From: Acidimicrobiia bacterium
Lineage (GTDB): Bacteria; Actinomycetota; Acidimicrobiia; Acidimicrobiales; SZUA-35
Reading direction: 5' to 3'
Length of the DNA: 43,576 nucleotides
Assembly (NCBI GenBank): GCA_029863385.1
Contig: JAOTVU010000022.1
Coordinates: 1 to 43,576, forward strand
Shown here: positions 36,132-43,576 of the stretch, piece by piece
Layout of the letters: the number at the start of each line of letters is the position of its first letter
Position numbering within the stretch: the first letter of the stretch is position 1
The notes under the pieces: generated by a model
Database searches by the model: none
What the model was told of the DNA's origin: nothing
What the model saw: only the letters and a program-made list of their open reading frames with translations
Position numbers and translations under genes: made by a program

Positions 36132-37774
36132 CGCTGCCCATCCCTTCGAGGATCGGAACCGGGCCGAAGCCAGAGGGTGGCCACCGCCGGGTCGAAGGCA
36201 TCTTCAACGGCCGCGAGGAGCCGCGCTCGAACCTGGTCCTGGCTCACGTCGGAGCGCAGCTCGGTGTCAAAGCCCTCGACGACGGCCACTGTGCGTGTCC
36301 GTTCGGCGAAGAACCGGCGGTCGATGGCGGCCTGGACCCGCCGGCTGGCCGGCTGGTAGGCAACCGCCACGGCGATGGTGGCGGCGACGACCGCCAGCAC
36401 CATGCCGTTCTGGTCCGTCCACTCCGAGAACGCGGCTCCGATGGCGAACACCACCCCGAGGTAGAGGGCGCCCAGAGCTGGGGTCACCACGGCGAGGACC
36501 GCACTGCGGTGCACGAACAGGTCGAGATCCCACCAGCCCTGGCGCCGAACCAGCCACAACAGGAAGAACCCCAGGATCAGCGGCGTGGCCAGGTAGAGGG
36601 TGAGGTGGAGCTGCCGCCAGATGAACGCCGGCCAGGTGGCAGCGTCGAATACTGCGTTCAGTGCTGTCCCGCCTGTCAGCCAGACCACCAGCATGAGCAG
36701 CACGGCGAGCGTCCATCGGGCTTCCAGGCGCTCCGAGGGCGAAGCACGCCGGTAGCGGAAGATCTGGGTGGCGAGTCCGCCGCTGGTGATCAACGCAAAC
36801 ATCGTGCTCAGGAAGGTCCACGTCAGCGACTCCCAAGGCTCGCCGCCGGCGAACCATGCCAGCGGCAGGCCAACAACCGCCAGGACGGCAACATACCGGG
36901 TATAGGTGCCTCGGAACCGGCCATCGGGGAACACCCACAAAAAGGCGCCCGTGGCCAGCAGCGCCAGCAACTCGAGCACGCCGGCCACCGGACCGAGCGG
37001 TAGCCAGATCTCGTCGATTCGGGGCGTGCCCCCGTCGCCGACCGTGGCCAAGGCAAGTAGTGGGATGAAGATCGACACGAAGAACGCCATCCAGTGGCGG
37101 GGGCGTCGAGAGTAGACAAACCAGGCCAGCCCCATCACGCCGGCGTAGATCACCGCCTGGCGGAGCACGACCATCCAGGGATACCACGACGGCACTCGGA
37201 ACCCCTCCTCGACCGACGACCCGGCGAAAACACGTGACTCGGCCACCGACATGCTGTACCAGCGCTCACCGAGGAATTCGTCGTAGGGGACGGCGGTGAG
37301 GCGAACGCGGCTCGCCTCGGCCCACAGGCCTCCGAGGTTGGCAACGAAAACCACCATGAGGGCAGCGAATATGCCGAGCCACGCCATCCGCACCAGCTGG
37401 AGTCGTCGTCCTCGCAGGATCACCGGCTCGGCTGTCTCGCCCAATGCATGCATACGGCGCCGACTGGTCAGGGTCGCCAGCCAGCCGAGCCCGACCAGAC
37501 CCGGGACCAGGATCGCAAACCCGAGGAGCCTGAGCAGCAGGGCTGGCACTCCGGTGAGCTCCTGCTCACCCAGCGAAAGAACACCCGAACCGACCACAAG
37601 GGCTGCTGTTGTGGCCAAAGCTCCGAGCACAATGGCCGGGCGCCGACGCCACCTGCGATGCCCACCTCCACCGGTCGAATCGGCTGGAACCCGGCGCCCA
37701 TCATTCCGGGTCGCGACCAGCAACCAGACGAGGATGCCACCGAGTAGCAGTGCTGCCATCAGGAGGTTCGTCAT
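36128..37774 (-). CDS. Multi-TM sensor-like protein, paralogue, ends in half GAF
   Basis: This 548-residue protein is the first gene of the operon. It has about 14 hydrophobic segments, a large extracytoplasmic loop (about 155-205, EASRVRLTAVPYDEFLGERW...SVEEGFRVPSWYP), and then LFVHRSAVLAVVTPALGALY and RRVQAAIDRRFFAERTRTVA. It ends DQVRARLLAAVEDAFDPAVA and TLWLRPG, a counterpart of the ending of the 34896-36131 protein. ATG 37774 has AAGGAG seven bases upstream, and the stop overlaps the next start by ATGA. It likely senses an extracellular or membrane signal and passes it to the SpoIIE protein. Confidence 0.78.
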   Translation of the reverse strand: MTNLLMAALLLGGILVWLLVATRNDGRRVPADSTGGGGHRRWRRRPAIVLGALATTAALVVGSGVLSLGEQELTGVPALLLRLLGFAILVPGLVGLGWLATLTSRRRMHALGETAEPVILRGRRLQLVRMAWLGIFAALMVVFVANLGGLWAEASRVRLTAVPYDEFLGERWYSMSVAESRVFAGSSVEEGFRVPSWYPWMVVLRQAVIYAGVMGLAWFVYSRRPRHWMAFFVSIFIPLLALATVGDGGTPRIDEIWLPLGPVAGVLELLALLATGAFLWVFPDGRFRGTYTRYVAVLAVVGLPLAWFAGGEPWESLTWTFLSTMFALITSGGLATQIFRYRRASPSERLEARWTLAVLLMLVVWLTGGTALNAVFDAATWPAFIWRQLHLTLYLATPLILGFFLLWLVRRQGWWDLDLFVHRSAVLAVVTPALGALYLGVVFAIGAAFSEWTDQNGMVLAVVAATIAVAVAYQPASRRVQAAIDRRFFAERTRTVAVVEGFDTELRSDVSQDQVRARLLAAVEDAFDPAVATLWLRPGSDPRRDGQR

Positions 37775-37871
37775 ACCTCAGCTCCTTGCCCCAACAACGG
37801 TACTCGCCATCGTTAACCCATGCCGGATGTTCGGTTCATGAACGCATCGTGGCCCACGGGCCGCACCGGAA

Positions 37872-37985
37872 CCGTTACGGGCGCCGTTACGAGCGGAGAA
37901 ATGTCGAAGATCTCGGCCAACAAGCGTTACGAGATTCCCAATCCGTATCAACCCGTTGCGTACGGGCCCAATGTGCGTCTACGGT
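37872..37985 (+). promoter_or_regulatory. SARP gene promoter with repeated CGTTACG motifs
   Basis: TTGCGT (37956-37961) and TACGGT (37980-37985), spaced 18 bp, form a promoter whose -10 is followed by TTGAGC and then GTG 37992: a leaderless start. Upstream, CCGTTACG occurs at 37872-37879 and 37884-37891 (12-bp spacing), and GCGTTACG at 37924-37931. SARP-type regulators bind direct repeats, so these may be sites for the SARP protein itself or for the divergent operon. This is inferred. Confidence 0.5.
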
Positions 37986-37991
37986 TTGAGC

Positions 37992-40727
37992 GTGACCGTT
38001 CGGCTCCTCGGTTCACCCGAGATCTGGCGCAGTGGCACACGGGTCGAGGTCGACACCCGCAAGGCCATCGCACTGCTCGCCTACCTCGTCATCTCCGGCC
38101 CGGCCGTGACCCGCGACCACGCCGCCGCTTTGCTGTGGCCCGACCATGACCACCCCCGGGCCCGAGCAGCGCTACGCCGAACGCTGTCGACCCTGCGACG
38201 CGCCATCGGCGACAAGCACCTCGACGCGACGAGACAGCGGATCGAGCTGCTCCCCGCCGGGCTCGACGTCGACGTACTGCGGTTCGAGGACCTGGCGTCG
38301 GCCACGGACGAGGACTTACTTCGTGAAGCCTGGGATCTGTATCGAGGCGACCTGCTCCTCGGCTTCGGCCTGCGCGACAGTGCGGGCTTCGACGACTGGC
38401 AGCGGAGGGAGACCGAACGCCTCCGAACCGTCGCCGGTGTCGTGCTCGATCAACTGGCGCTGACCTGCGAGCAACGTGGGGACCTGACCGACGCGGTGCA
38501 CCACGCTGAAGCCAGGCTGAGCCTCGACCCGCTCTCGGAATCCGCCCACCGGCGTTTGATGGAGCTCGAAGCCCGCCGGGGTGAGCGAGGGGCGGCCATC
38601 GCCCGCTACCGCACACTGGTACGCACCTTGTCCGATGAGCTTGGTGTCGCCCCACTCGACGAGACGACCGCTGTCTATGAAGCGATCCGCCGGGGCCAGG
38701 CCGCAGTCCCGCAGACCCAGCCGGGATCAGCGGGCGCCACGGAATCGCCCCTCCCCCTGTGTGGGAGGGACTCACAGCTGAGCGCCGTGCTGGCCGCCAT
38801 CCCCCGTGTCCGCCGGCAGGGCCACCTGGTGGTCATTGCCGGCGACGCCGGCATGGGCACCACCCGGTTTGCCTCCGAAGTAGCCGATCGGCTTCGCAGG
38901 AACGGAGCGGTGGTCGCATCGACACGTTGTCACGCACACGAGTCCGAACTCGGATACGCAGCGATCGTCGCCTTGATCCGAGGGCTTCTCAACGGGAGAA
39001 CGGCCGGGGATCTGAACCTTCCTCGAACCAGCGCCGCACACGTTGCCGGTCTGGTTCCGGAGCTGGGAGTGGCCGAAACCCGGCCTGCCGGAGTTCTCCG
39101 TCTTTACGAATCGCTCACCGAGGTGATCCTCTCCCTCGCCGACGGCTCCGGGCCGCCGGTTCTCGTTCTCGACGATGCGCACCGTCTCGACGCGGCGAGC
39201 CGGTCGTTTCTGACCTTCGTCGTGAACCGGCTCGACACCATTCCGATCGTGATCGTGGCCGCGGTCCATCCCGACGAGGCTGATCCTTCGGACCCTTTGG
39301 TGACGCTCGCCCGAGATCTGCAGGAAGGCGGCCATGCAACGCTCGTTCGCGTCGGAGCGCTCACCGGGGAACATATCGCGGCATTGGCCATGGCCGCCGG
39401 CTGTGCCGGCGTCGACGCTACCGAACTGCAGCGGGTCACCGGCGGCGTCCCGCTGTATCTGGCCGAGTATCTGCGGTCGGGCTGTGAAGAAGCACTGCAG
39501 GAGGGCGCCATCCCGGACAGTCTGGATCGGACCGTGACCAACCGCCTGGCCCGGCTCGAGCCACTGTCAGGCCAGGTCTTTGCCGTCGCCGCGCTGCTGG
39601 CCGAGCCTGCCGACACCGAGCTGATTCGTCAGGTGGCGGGCCGGTCGGTCGCCGAGGTGGCCGAAGCCGTCGACGATCTCGTCCGTGCCGGGTTGCTCGT
39701 CGGCAACGGGCAGGGGATCTACTCGACGGCCAATACACTGACGGCACACGTGGCGTACGAGCAGATCGGCACGGAACGCCGCCGGCTTCTGCATCATCGG
39801 GCTGCCGAGATGCTGGAGGAACGTCCGGGGCATCAGGCGACGGCGGCCCACCACTATCAGAGGGCGGGAGACAGAAGCGCTGCCGCCAAGGCGTTCATGG
39901 CCGCCGGCGACGACGCCAACCGGGTCTTCGCCAACCAGGCGGCGATGTCGTGTTACCGGGCCGCGCTCGACCTCGGCCACCCCCAGACGGATCGGCTTCG
40001 GGAATCCATTGCCGACCTGGCCACCGTTGCAGGCCTGTACGCCGAGGCCCGGCACAACTACGAACTCGTGGCCGCCACCGGCACCGGCGCCGATCTCGCC
40101 CGGATCGAGGAGAAGCTCGGCCTGCTGCAACTCCGCCTCGGGAACCCGGACGTTGCGGTCAGCCATTTCCAGTCGGCCCTGGCCGAAGCCGGCGACGACG
40201 CTGCGACCACGGCTCGACTACTGGCCAACACGGCCGCCGCCCACAGCGCTGCCGGGGCTCTCGCCGAGGCAACCGCCGCCATCGAAGACGCCGGCACCGT
40301 TGCCGAGCAGGTGCAAAGCGGTGCCGTACTGGCGGCGATCGAAAACGTTCGAGGTTCGATCGCCGCACGGACCGGCGACGAAGCCGGTGCCCGGGAAGCC
40401 TTCGAGCGCAGCCTGCACCTCGCCGAGGTCGACGGCGACATGGCGGGGTCGATCGCCGCTGCCAACAACCTCGCTCTCAGCCTCACCCGGGACGGTGAAC
40501 ACCTTCGGGCTCGGGAACTGCTGGAGTCGGCACTCGCCCTCGCCATGCGGGCCGGCGAGGAGCACCGCGCCGCGGCCCTCCACAGCAACCTGGCCGACAT
40601 CCTGCACGAGGAAGGCGAGCCCGCCGCCGCCGCCGACCACATCCGGCAGATGGCCCAGCTGATGAGCGAGATCAACGCCCAATTCGACGAACCAACCCCG
40701 GAGATCTGGCTGCAGACAGCATGGTGA
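37992..40727 (+). CDS. SARP-family regulator: DNA-binding + BTAD + AAA + TPR
   Basis: This 911-residue regulator opens with a winged-helix SARP DNA-binding region (VRLLGSPEIWRSGTRVEVDT, HPRARAALRRTLSTLRRAIG). A BTAD domain follows (DDWQRRETERLRTVAGVVLD, LSLDPLSESAHRRLMELEAR, TLSDELGVAPLDETTAVYEA). An ATPase domain has Walker B VLVLDDAHR (390-397) but an altered Walker A, GDAGMGTT (284-291), lacking the invariant Lys. The rest is TPR-like helical repeats (AEARHNYELVAATG, NPDVAVSHFQSALAEAG). GTG 37992 is chosen for its -10 box 6 nt upstream; the longer frame would add 12 residues. It is divergent from the partner-switching operon. Confidence 0.88.
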   Translation: MTVRLLGSPEIWRSGTRVEVDTRKAIALLAYLVISGPAVTRDHAAALLWPDHDHPRARAALRRTLSTLRRAIGDKHLDATRQRIELLPAGLDVDVLRFEDLASATDEDLLREAWDLYRGDLLLGFGLRDSAGFDDWQRRETERLRTVAGVVLDQLALTCEQRGDLTDAVHHAEARLSLDPLSESAHRRLMELEARRGERGAAIARYRTLVRTLSDELGVAPLDETTAVYEAIRRGQAAVPQTQPGSAGATESPLPLCGRDSQLSAVLAAIPRVRRQGHLVVIAGDAGMGTTRFASEVADRLRRNGAVVASTRCHAHESELGYAAIVALIRGLLNGRTAGDLNLPRTSAAHVAGLVPELGVAETRPAGVLRLYESLTEVILSLADGSGPPVLVLDDAHRLDAASRSFLTFVVNRLDTIPIVIVAAVHPDEADPSDPLVTLARDLQEGGHATLVRVGALTGEHIAALAMAAGCAGVDATELQRVTGGVPLYLAEYLRSGCEEALQEGAIPDSLDRTVTNRLARLEPLSGQVFAVAALLAEPADTELIRQVAGRSVAEVAEAVDDLVRAGLLVGNGQGIYSTANTLTAHVAYEQIGTERRRLLHHRAAEMLEERPGHQATAAHHYQRAGDRSAAAKAFMAAGDDANRVFANQAAMSCYRAALDLGHPQTDRLRESIADLATVAGLYAEARHNYELVAATGTGADLARIEEKLGLLQLRLGNPDVAVSHFQSALAEAGDDAATTARLLANTAAAHSAAGALAEATAAIEDAGTVAEQVQSGAVLAAIENVRGSIAARTGDEAGAREAFERSLHLAEVDGDMAGSIAAANNLALSLTRDGEHLRARELLESALALAMRAGEEHRAAALHSNLADILHEEGEPAAAADHIRQMAQLMSEINAQFDEPTPEIWLQTAW

Positions 40728-40754
40728 GCTGCGTGTGTGATTGTTCGGAGGTGG

Positions 40755-41591
40755 CTACGCGAGAAACTCCAGCGTGGCCTTCTCCGCCGCGTCGATGTGG
40801 GCCAGGATGGCCTTGTCGTGGTTGTAGCGGAGTTTGGCCGGGTCGTTGTAGCGTCCCGGAGGCTTCCCGGTCGGGAGCACGTGCACCTGCACGTCCACGT
40901 CCTCACCGGCTGCTTCGAGTTCGCTGTTGAAGCGGTGCCGGCGGGCGATCTCGAACGAAACCATGGCCACGTCCCAGGGGTGGCGGGGCACCGCCAACGG
41001 GTCGTCGATGTTGCCGACGTGCAGAACGTAGATGTCGGTCGCACCGAGTTCGATGGCGCGGGAGACGGGGATCGAGTTGACCACACCGCCGTCGATGTAG
41101 TGTCTGCCCTCGACCTCGACCGGGGGCAGTACCCCAGGCAGGGCGCACGAGGCCAGCACGGCGTCGACGACCGAACCTCTGGTGAACCAGTGCTCGCTCG
41201 AGGTTTCGATGCAGGCGGCACAGGTCTGGGCTTCGATGTGCGCCTCTTCGAGCTTGGAGTACGGGACCCAGTGCTCGATCAGGTTCTTCAGAGGTTCGTT
41301 GGTGTGGAAGTGTGTCCAGTGGTCGAACAGTTGGCGGATGCGCCTGAACAGCGATTCGCCGAACAGCGAGGAGGCCTCCATCTGTTCCCACATCCTGGTC
41401 AGGCGCTCAACCGACTCCTCGACCGGGGCCGAGGCCAGGACCACGCCGTTGAGGGCGCCGATCGATGTTCCCACGATCAGGTCGGGGCTCACGCCCCGGG
41501 CGACCAGAGCCTTGGCCATGCCCACTTCGGTGGCGCCCCTGAGCCCTCCCCCGCCGAGAACCCACGCCGTCTTGCGTTCACGCTGGGGCAT
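40755..41591 (-). CDS. Patatin-like phospholipase
   Basis: This 278-residue protein has WVLGGGGLRGATEVGMAKAL (oxyanion hole GGGGLRG), IVGTSIGALNGVVLAS (GxSxG nucleophile Ser) and HYIDGGVVNSIPVSRAIELG (catalytic Asp in DGG). This Ser-Asp dyad defines patatin-like phospholipases and lipid acyl hydrolases. It has no signal peptide, so it is probably cytoplasmic or peripheral. ATG 41591 has TAGGCT six bases upstream on the minus strand, giving a leaderless mRNA. It is convergent with the SARP gene (28 bp between stops). Confidence 0.92.
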   Translation of the reverse strand: MPQRERKTAWVLGGGGLRGATEVGMAKALVARGVSPDLIVGTSIGALNGVVLASAPVEESVERLTRMWEQMEASSLFGESLFRRIRQLFDHWTHFHTNEPLKNLIEHWVPYSKLEEAHIEAQTCAACIETSSEHWFTRGSVVDAVLASCALPGVLPPVEVEGRHYIDGGVVNSIPVSRAIELGATDIYVLHVGNIDDPLAVPRHPWDVAMVSFEIARRHRFNSELEAAGEDVDVQVHVLPTGKPPGRYNDPAKLRYNHDKAILAHIDAAEKATLEFLA

Positions 41592-41597
41592 GGTTTC

Positions 41598-41603
41598 AGC
41601 CTA
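41598..41603 (-). promoter_or_regulatory. -10 box for leaderless patatin-like gene
   Basis: TAGGCT on the minus strand is followed by GAAACC and ATG 41591. The 6-nt spacing matches the other leaderless starts in this window. Confidence 0.5.
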
Positions 41604-41743
41604 CCGTCGGCCTGTTGCCCCGGCTCTCGGATGCCGGTCGAAGATCGAGCGGAGCCGAGCGACGCGCCCCTTTGCGGTGGGGCCCGTGGACCTGACCCAG
41701 CGGGGGAGCATACAATCGGGAGCGATCCGGTCAGCCCGAATGG

Positions 41744-42796
41744 ATGTGCTCGTCGGCTATGGAACAGGTACCCCCGCGTTGGATCCGACGTCTTGTCATC
41801 ACCCCTGTTGTGTTCGTGGTCGCCTTGATTCTCGCCGTGGCCTCCCCGCTCATCCATCTCGTGGCCGCCATCCTCGACCTCCTACTCGACCGCAAGCGGA
41901 TGCGCCTGAGTCGACTGGTCGGTATCGCACTGGCCTTCTGTGTGGCCGAGGTCTTCGGCCTCTTTGCCCTCTTCACGGTGTGGGTGGGGAGCGGTTTCGG
42001 CCTGTTCATGGATCGGCCGTTCTGGGTCAAAGCCAACAATCTCCTGGCCGGCCAATACATGGAGTTGGTGACCCGGGCCATCAACTTCTTCCTCGACTTC
42101 GAGGTCGCGCTCACCTTCGACACCCTCCCCGATGGTGCTCAGCTCCTCTTCGCCCGACATGCCGGCCCGGGAGACTCGCTTCGACTCATGAAGATCGTGT
42201 TCCGCGACATGGATCGCCGCTGTCATGCCGTCGGGGCGGCCAAACTCCAGTGGGACCCGTTTCTCGACATCGCCGGTGAGCGCCTCGGGTTCCACTACGT
42301 CAACCAGAATCCCGCCGAAACCGCCGTCGAACTCGACCACATCAGGCAGCTCACCGCTGGCATGGGCGACGGCGAAACATTGATCCTCTGTCCCGAGGGA
42401 GGCAACTTCACGCCTGGGCGGCGGGAACGACGAATCAATCTCGAGCGCTCACGTGGCCGTGAGCACCGAGCCGAACTGGCCGAGTCCTTGAAATACACCC
42501 TGCTACCCAAGACCGGGGGCGTCATGGCCGCCATCGAAGGTGCTCCCCAGGCAACGGTTGTCTTCCTCGGTCACGCCGGGTTGGACGATATTCACAGCTT
42601 CGGTGCGCTCTGGCGCCTGATGCCACTCAACCGGACGGTCGTCGCCCATGGCTGGGCGGTTTCCCTGGCCGACCTGCCACCCGACCGAGCCGGCCGGGCC
42701 CAGTGGCTGCTCGACCACTGGAGACGAGTGGATGACTGGATCGATCAAACCCTGACCGCCCAGACTGCCGAAGGCTCATCCGGGCGAGGGTGTTGA
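41744..42796 (+). CDS. PlsC-like 1-acyl-glycerol-phosphate acyltransferase
   Basis: This 350-residue protein starts at ATG 41744 or ATG 41759, has an N-terminal TM region of three helices, and carries the acyltransferase motifs: RHAGPGDSLRL (HxxxxD catalytic motif, His-x4-Asp) and LCPEGGNFTPGRRERR (variant of the usual FPEGT). It would acylate lysophosphatidic acid or a related lipid at the membrane. TACAAT at 41711-41716 is a likely -10 box. A decayed partial copy of its 3' half lies 960 bp downstream (43431-43533). Confidence 0.85.
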   Translation: MCSSAMEQVPPRWIRRLVITPVVFVVALILAVASPLIHLVAAILDLLLDRKRMRLSRLVGIALAFCVAEVFGLFALFTVWVGSGFGLFMDRPFWVKANNLLAGQYMELVTRAINFFLDFEVALTFDTLPDGAQLLFARHAGPGDSLRLMKIVFRDMDRRCHAVGAAKLQWDPFLDIAGERLGFHYVNQNPAETAVELDHIRQLTAGMGDGETLILCPEGGNFTPGRRERRINLERSRGREHRAELAESLKYTLLPKTGGVMAAIEGAPQATVVFLGHAGLDDIHSFGALWRLMPLNRTVVAHGWAVSLADLPPDRAGRAQWLLDHWRRVDDWIDQTLTAQTAEGSSGRGC

Positions 42797-42968
42797 GCGG
42801 GGGCGGGAGACAGTCGACAAGCTCGTCTGTCGAATCGGCCCGCACCATCCGGTCCTGCTCCACCGGCCGGTCCCAGTCGTCGTCGGCACCCCGTGCGAGT
42901 TCAGGCCTTTGGACTCTGGAGCCCTCACCGCCGTTGATGAAACGATCGCAGTGTGAGGAGGTGAACGC

Positions 42969-43358
42969 ATGAACGAACTACTGAAAAGCCCGGAACAGCA
43001 GTCCGAGCAAGACGAGCGGAAGCGTTTCGAGTCGATTTGGTGGGGCGGAGTCCTGGTCTGGCTGGGCCTGGTACTCGGAGGCGTGGCCCTCGACATTGTC
43101 CCTGAGATCGGCGAGACGTCGGAGTGGTGGCCCTGGATCTTTGTGGGAGTTGGAGGGTTGTCGCTGGCTCTGAACCTGTACCGAGCAGTCACGCCGACCG
43201 CACCCAACCCCTCTACCTGGGATTGGATCTGGACGGCGATCTTCGTCGCCGTCGCCGTCGGCGCGCTGGTCGACATCGGCGGTGAAATCGTAGGAGCGGT
43301 GGTCTTGGTCGTGATCGGCTTGGTCATTCTCAGACGAGCGCTGTCGACGCAGAAGTAA
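42969..43358 (+). CDS. Small membrane protein, unknown
   Basis: This 129-residue protein has an acidic and basic N-terminal segment (NELLKSPEQQSEQDERKRFE) and then about four hydrophobic stretches (VLVWLGLVLGGVALDIV, WIFVGVGGLSLAL, WIWTAIFVAVAVGALVDI, IVGAVVLVVIGLVIL). No family is recognised. ATG 42969 has GAGGAGG upstream, and the codon bias matches real genes here, so it is likely expressed. Confidence 0.65.
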   Translation: MNELLKSPEQQSEQDERKRFESIWWGGVLVWLGLVLGGVALDIVPEIGETSEWWPWIFVGVGGLSLALNLYRAVTPTAPNPSTWDWIWTAIFVAVAVGALVDIGGEIVGAVVLVVIGLVILRRALSTQK

Positions 43359-43430
43359 GAGGTCGGCCGGCGGCCGTCCCGGTGCTTGGCAAGTTCGGCC
43401 TGTCGCGCTCCTCAGCGTGCTCGAAACGGG

Positions 43431-43533
43431 CCGAACCGGCCGAGTCGTTGGAGTACACCGTGCTGCCTAAGACCGGGGATGTCTGGCCGCCATCGATGGC
43501 GCTCCGCCGGCCCTGACCGCCCAGGCGGCCGAA
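43431..43533 (+). pseudogene. Decayed fragment of a plsC-like gene copy
   Basis: 43431-43506 aligns base for base with 42471-42547, inside the acyltransferase gene, at roughly 80% identity, with a one-base deletion at 43483 (gtc-tgg against gtcatgg). 43511-43533 then resembles the 42750-42772 region near that gene's 3' end, with about 200 bp in between deleted. The fragment is frameshifted and has no start, so it is not functional. It indicates a former tandem duplication. The stretch up to the window end also carries a 9-base T run (43560-43568). Confidence 0.7.
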
Positions 43534-43576
43534 CTCGAGCCACGAAATCCATAGGCGGGTTTTTTTTTCTCGCGAC

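Noticed and set aside
42797..42968. A gene in the gap after the acyltransferase
   Set aside because: Short frames there lack a ribosome site and protein-like composition.
43551..43576. Nine-base T run at the window end as a terminator
   Set aside because: No convincing stem precedes it within the window; the sequence is cut off before it can be judged.

Overview
The window is GC-rich bacterial DNA that looks actinobacterial, most likely from the class Acidimicrobiia or a related lineage. This is an inference. It rests on the strong G/C bias at codon third positions, the many GTG starts, the MoxR/DUF58/DUF4129 and SpoIIE/STAS gene sets, a SARP-type regulator, and several genes with a TANNNT -10 box about 6 nt before the start codon (probable leaderless transcripts). 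No rRNA, phage, insertion sequence or CRISPR is visible. One tRNA is present.

Layout. 1-155: the 3' end of tuf (EF-Tu) with a terminator. 256-4810: a five-gene plus-strand run of DUF4129 protein, small membrane protein, MoxR ATPase, DUF58 protein and membrane protein, interrupted by a hairpin repeat at 1144-1232. 4834-6118: a minus-strand alpha/beta hydrolase and tRNA-Met(CAT), separated by related hairpin repeats. 6181-10230: DUF808 membrane protein, lipoprotein, MscS channel and GAF-LuxR regulator. 10342-18847: a redox block with a molybdopterin oxidoreductase, a Rieske ferredoxin and a ferredoxin reductase, converging on a DHOD-like flavoprotein and pyruvate:ferredoxin oxidoreductase (nifJ), which has a 14-bp tandem repeat before its RBS. 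19079-22927: PPOX flavoprotein, GDPD, two membrane proteins (one PAP2) and an HDAC-like amidohydrolase. 23035-24817: a methyltransferase remnant, then a membrane protein and MarR gene preceded by a promoter with an 18-bp perfect inverted repeat. 25031-31887: secreted DUF4214 protein, secreted BNR/sialidase-fold protein, dienelactone-hydrolase-like lipoprotein and an SLC12-type transporter.

31899-37774 is a tight six-gene minus-strand operon: two related multi-TM proteins that both end in what looks like the first part of a GAF domain, a GAF-SpoIIE-HATPase protein that starts with the remainder of a GAF, two paralogous STAS proteins and a protein of unknown role. It looks like a membrane-coupled partner-switching circuit without a local sigma factor, and it is divergent from a large SARP/AAA/TPR regulator (37992-40727). 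This is the best candidate for a poorly described system here. The end carries a patatin-like protein, a PlsC-like acyltransferase, a small membrane protein and a decayed second copy of part of the acyltransferase gene.

All functions are read from sequence motifs by eye. No database search was possible.
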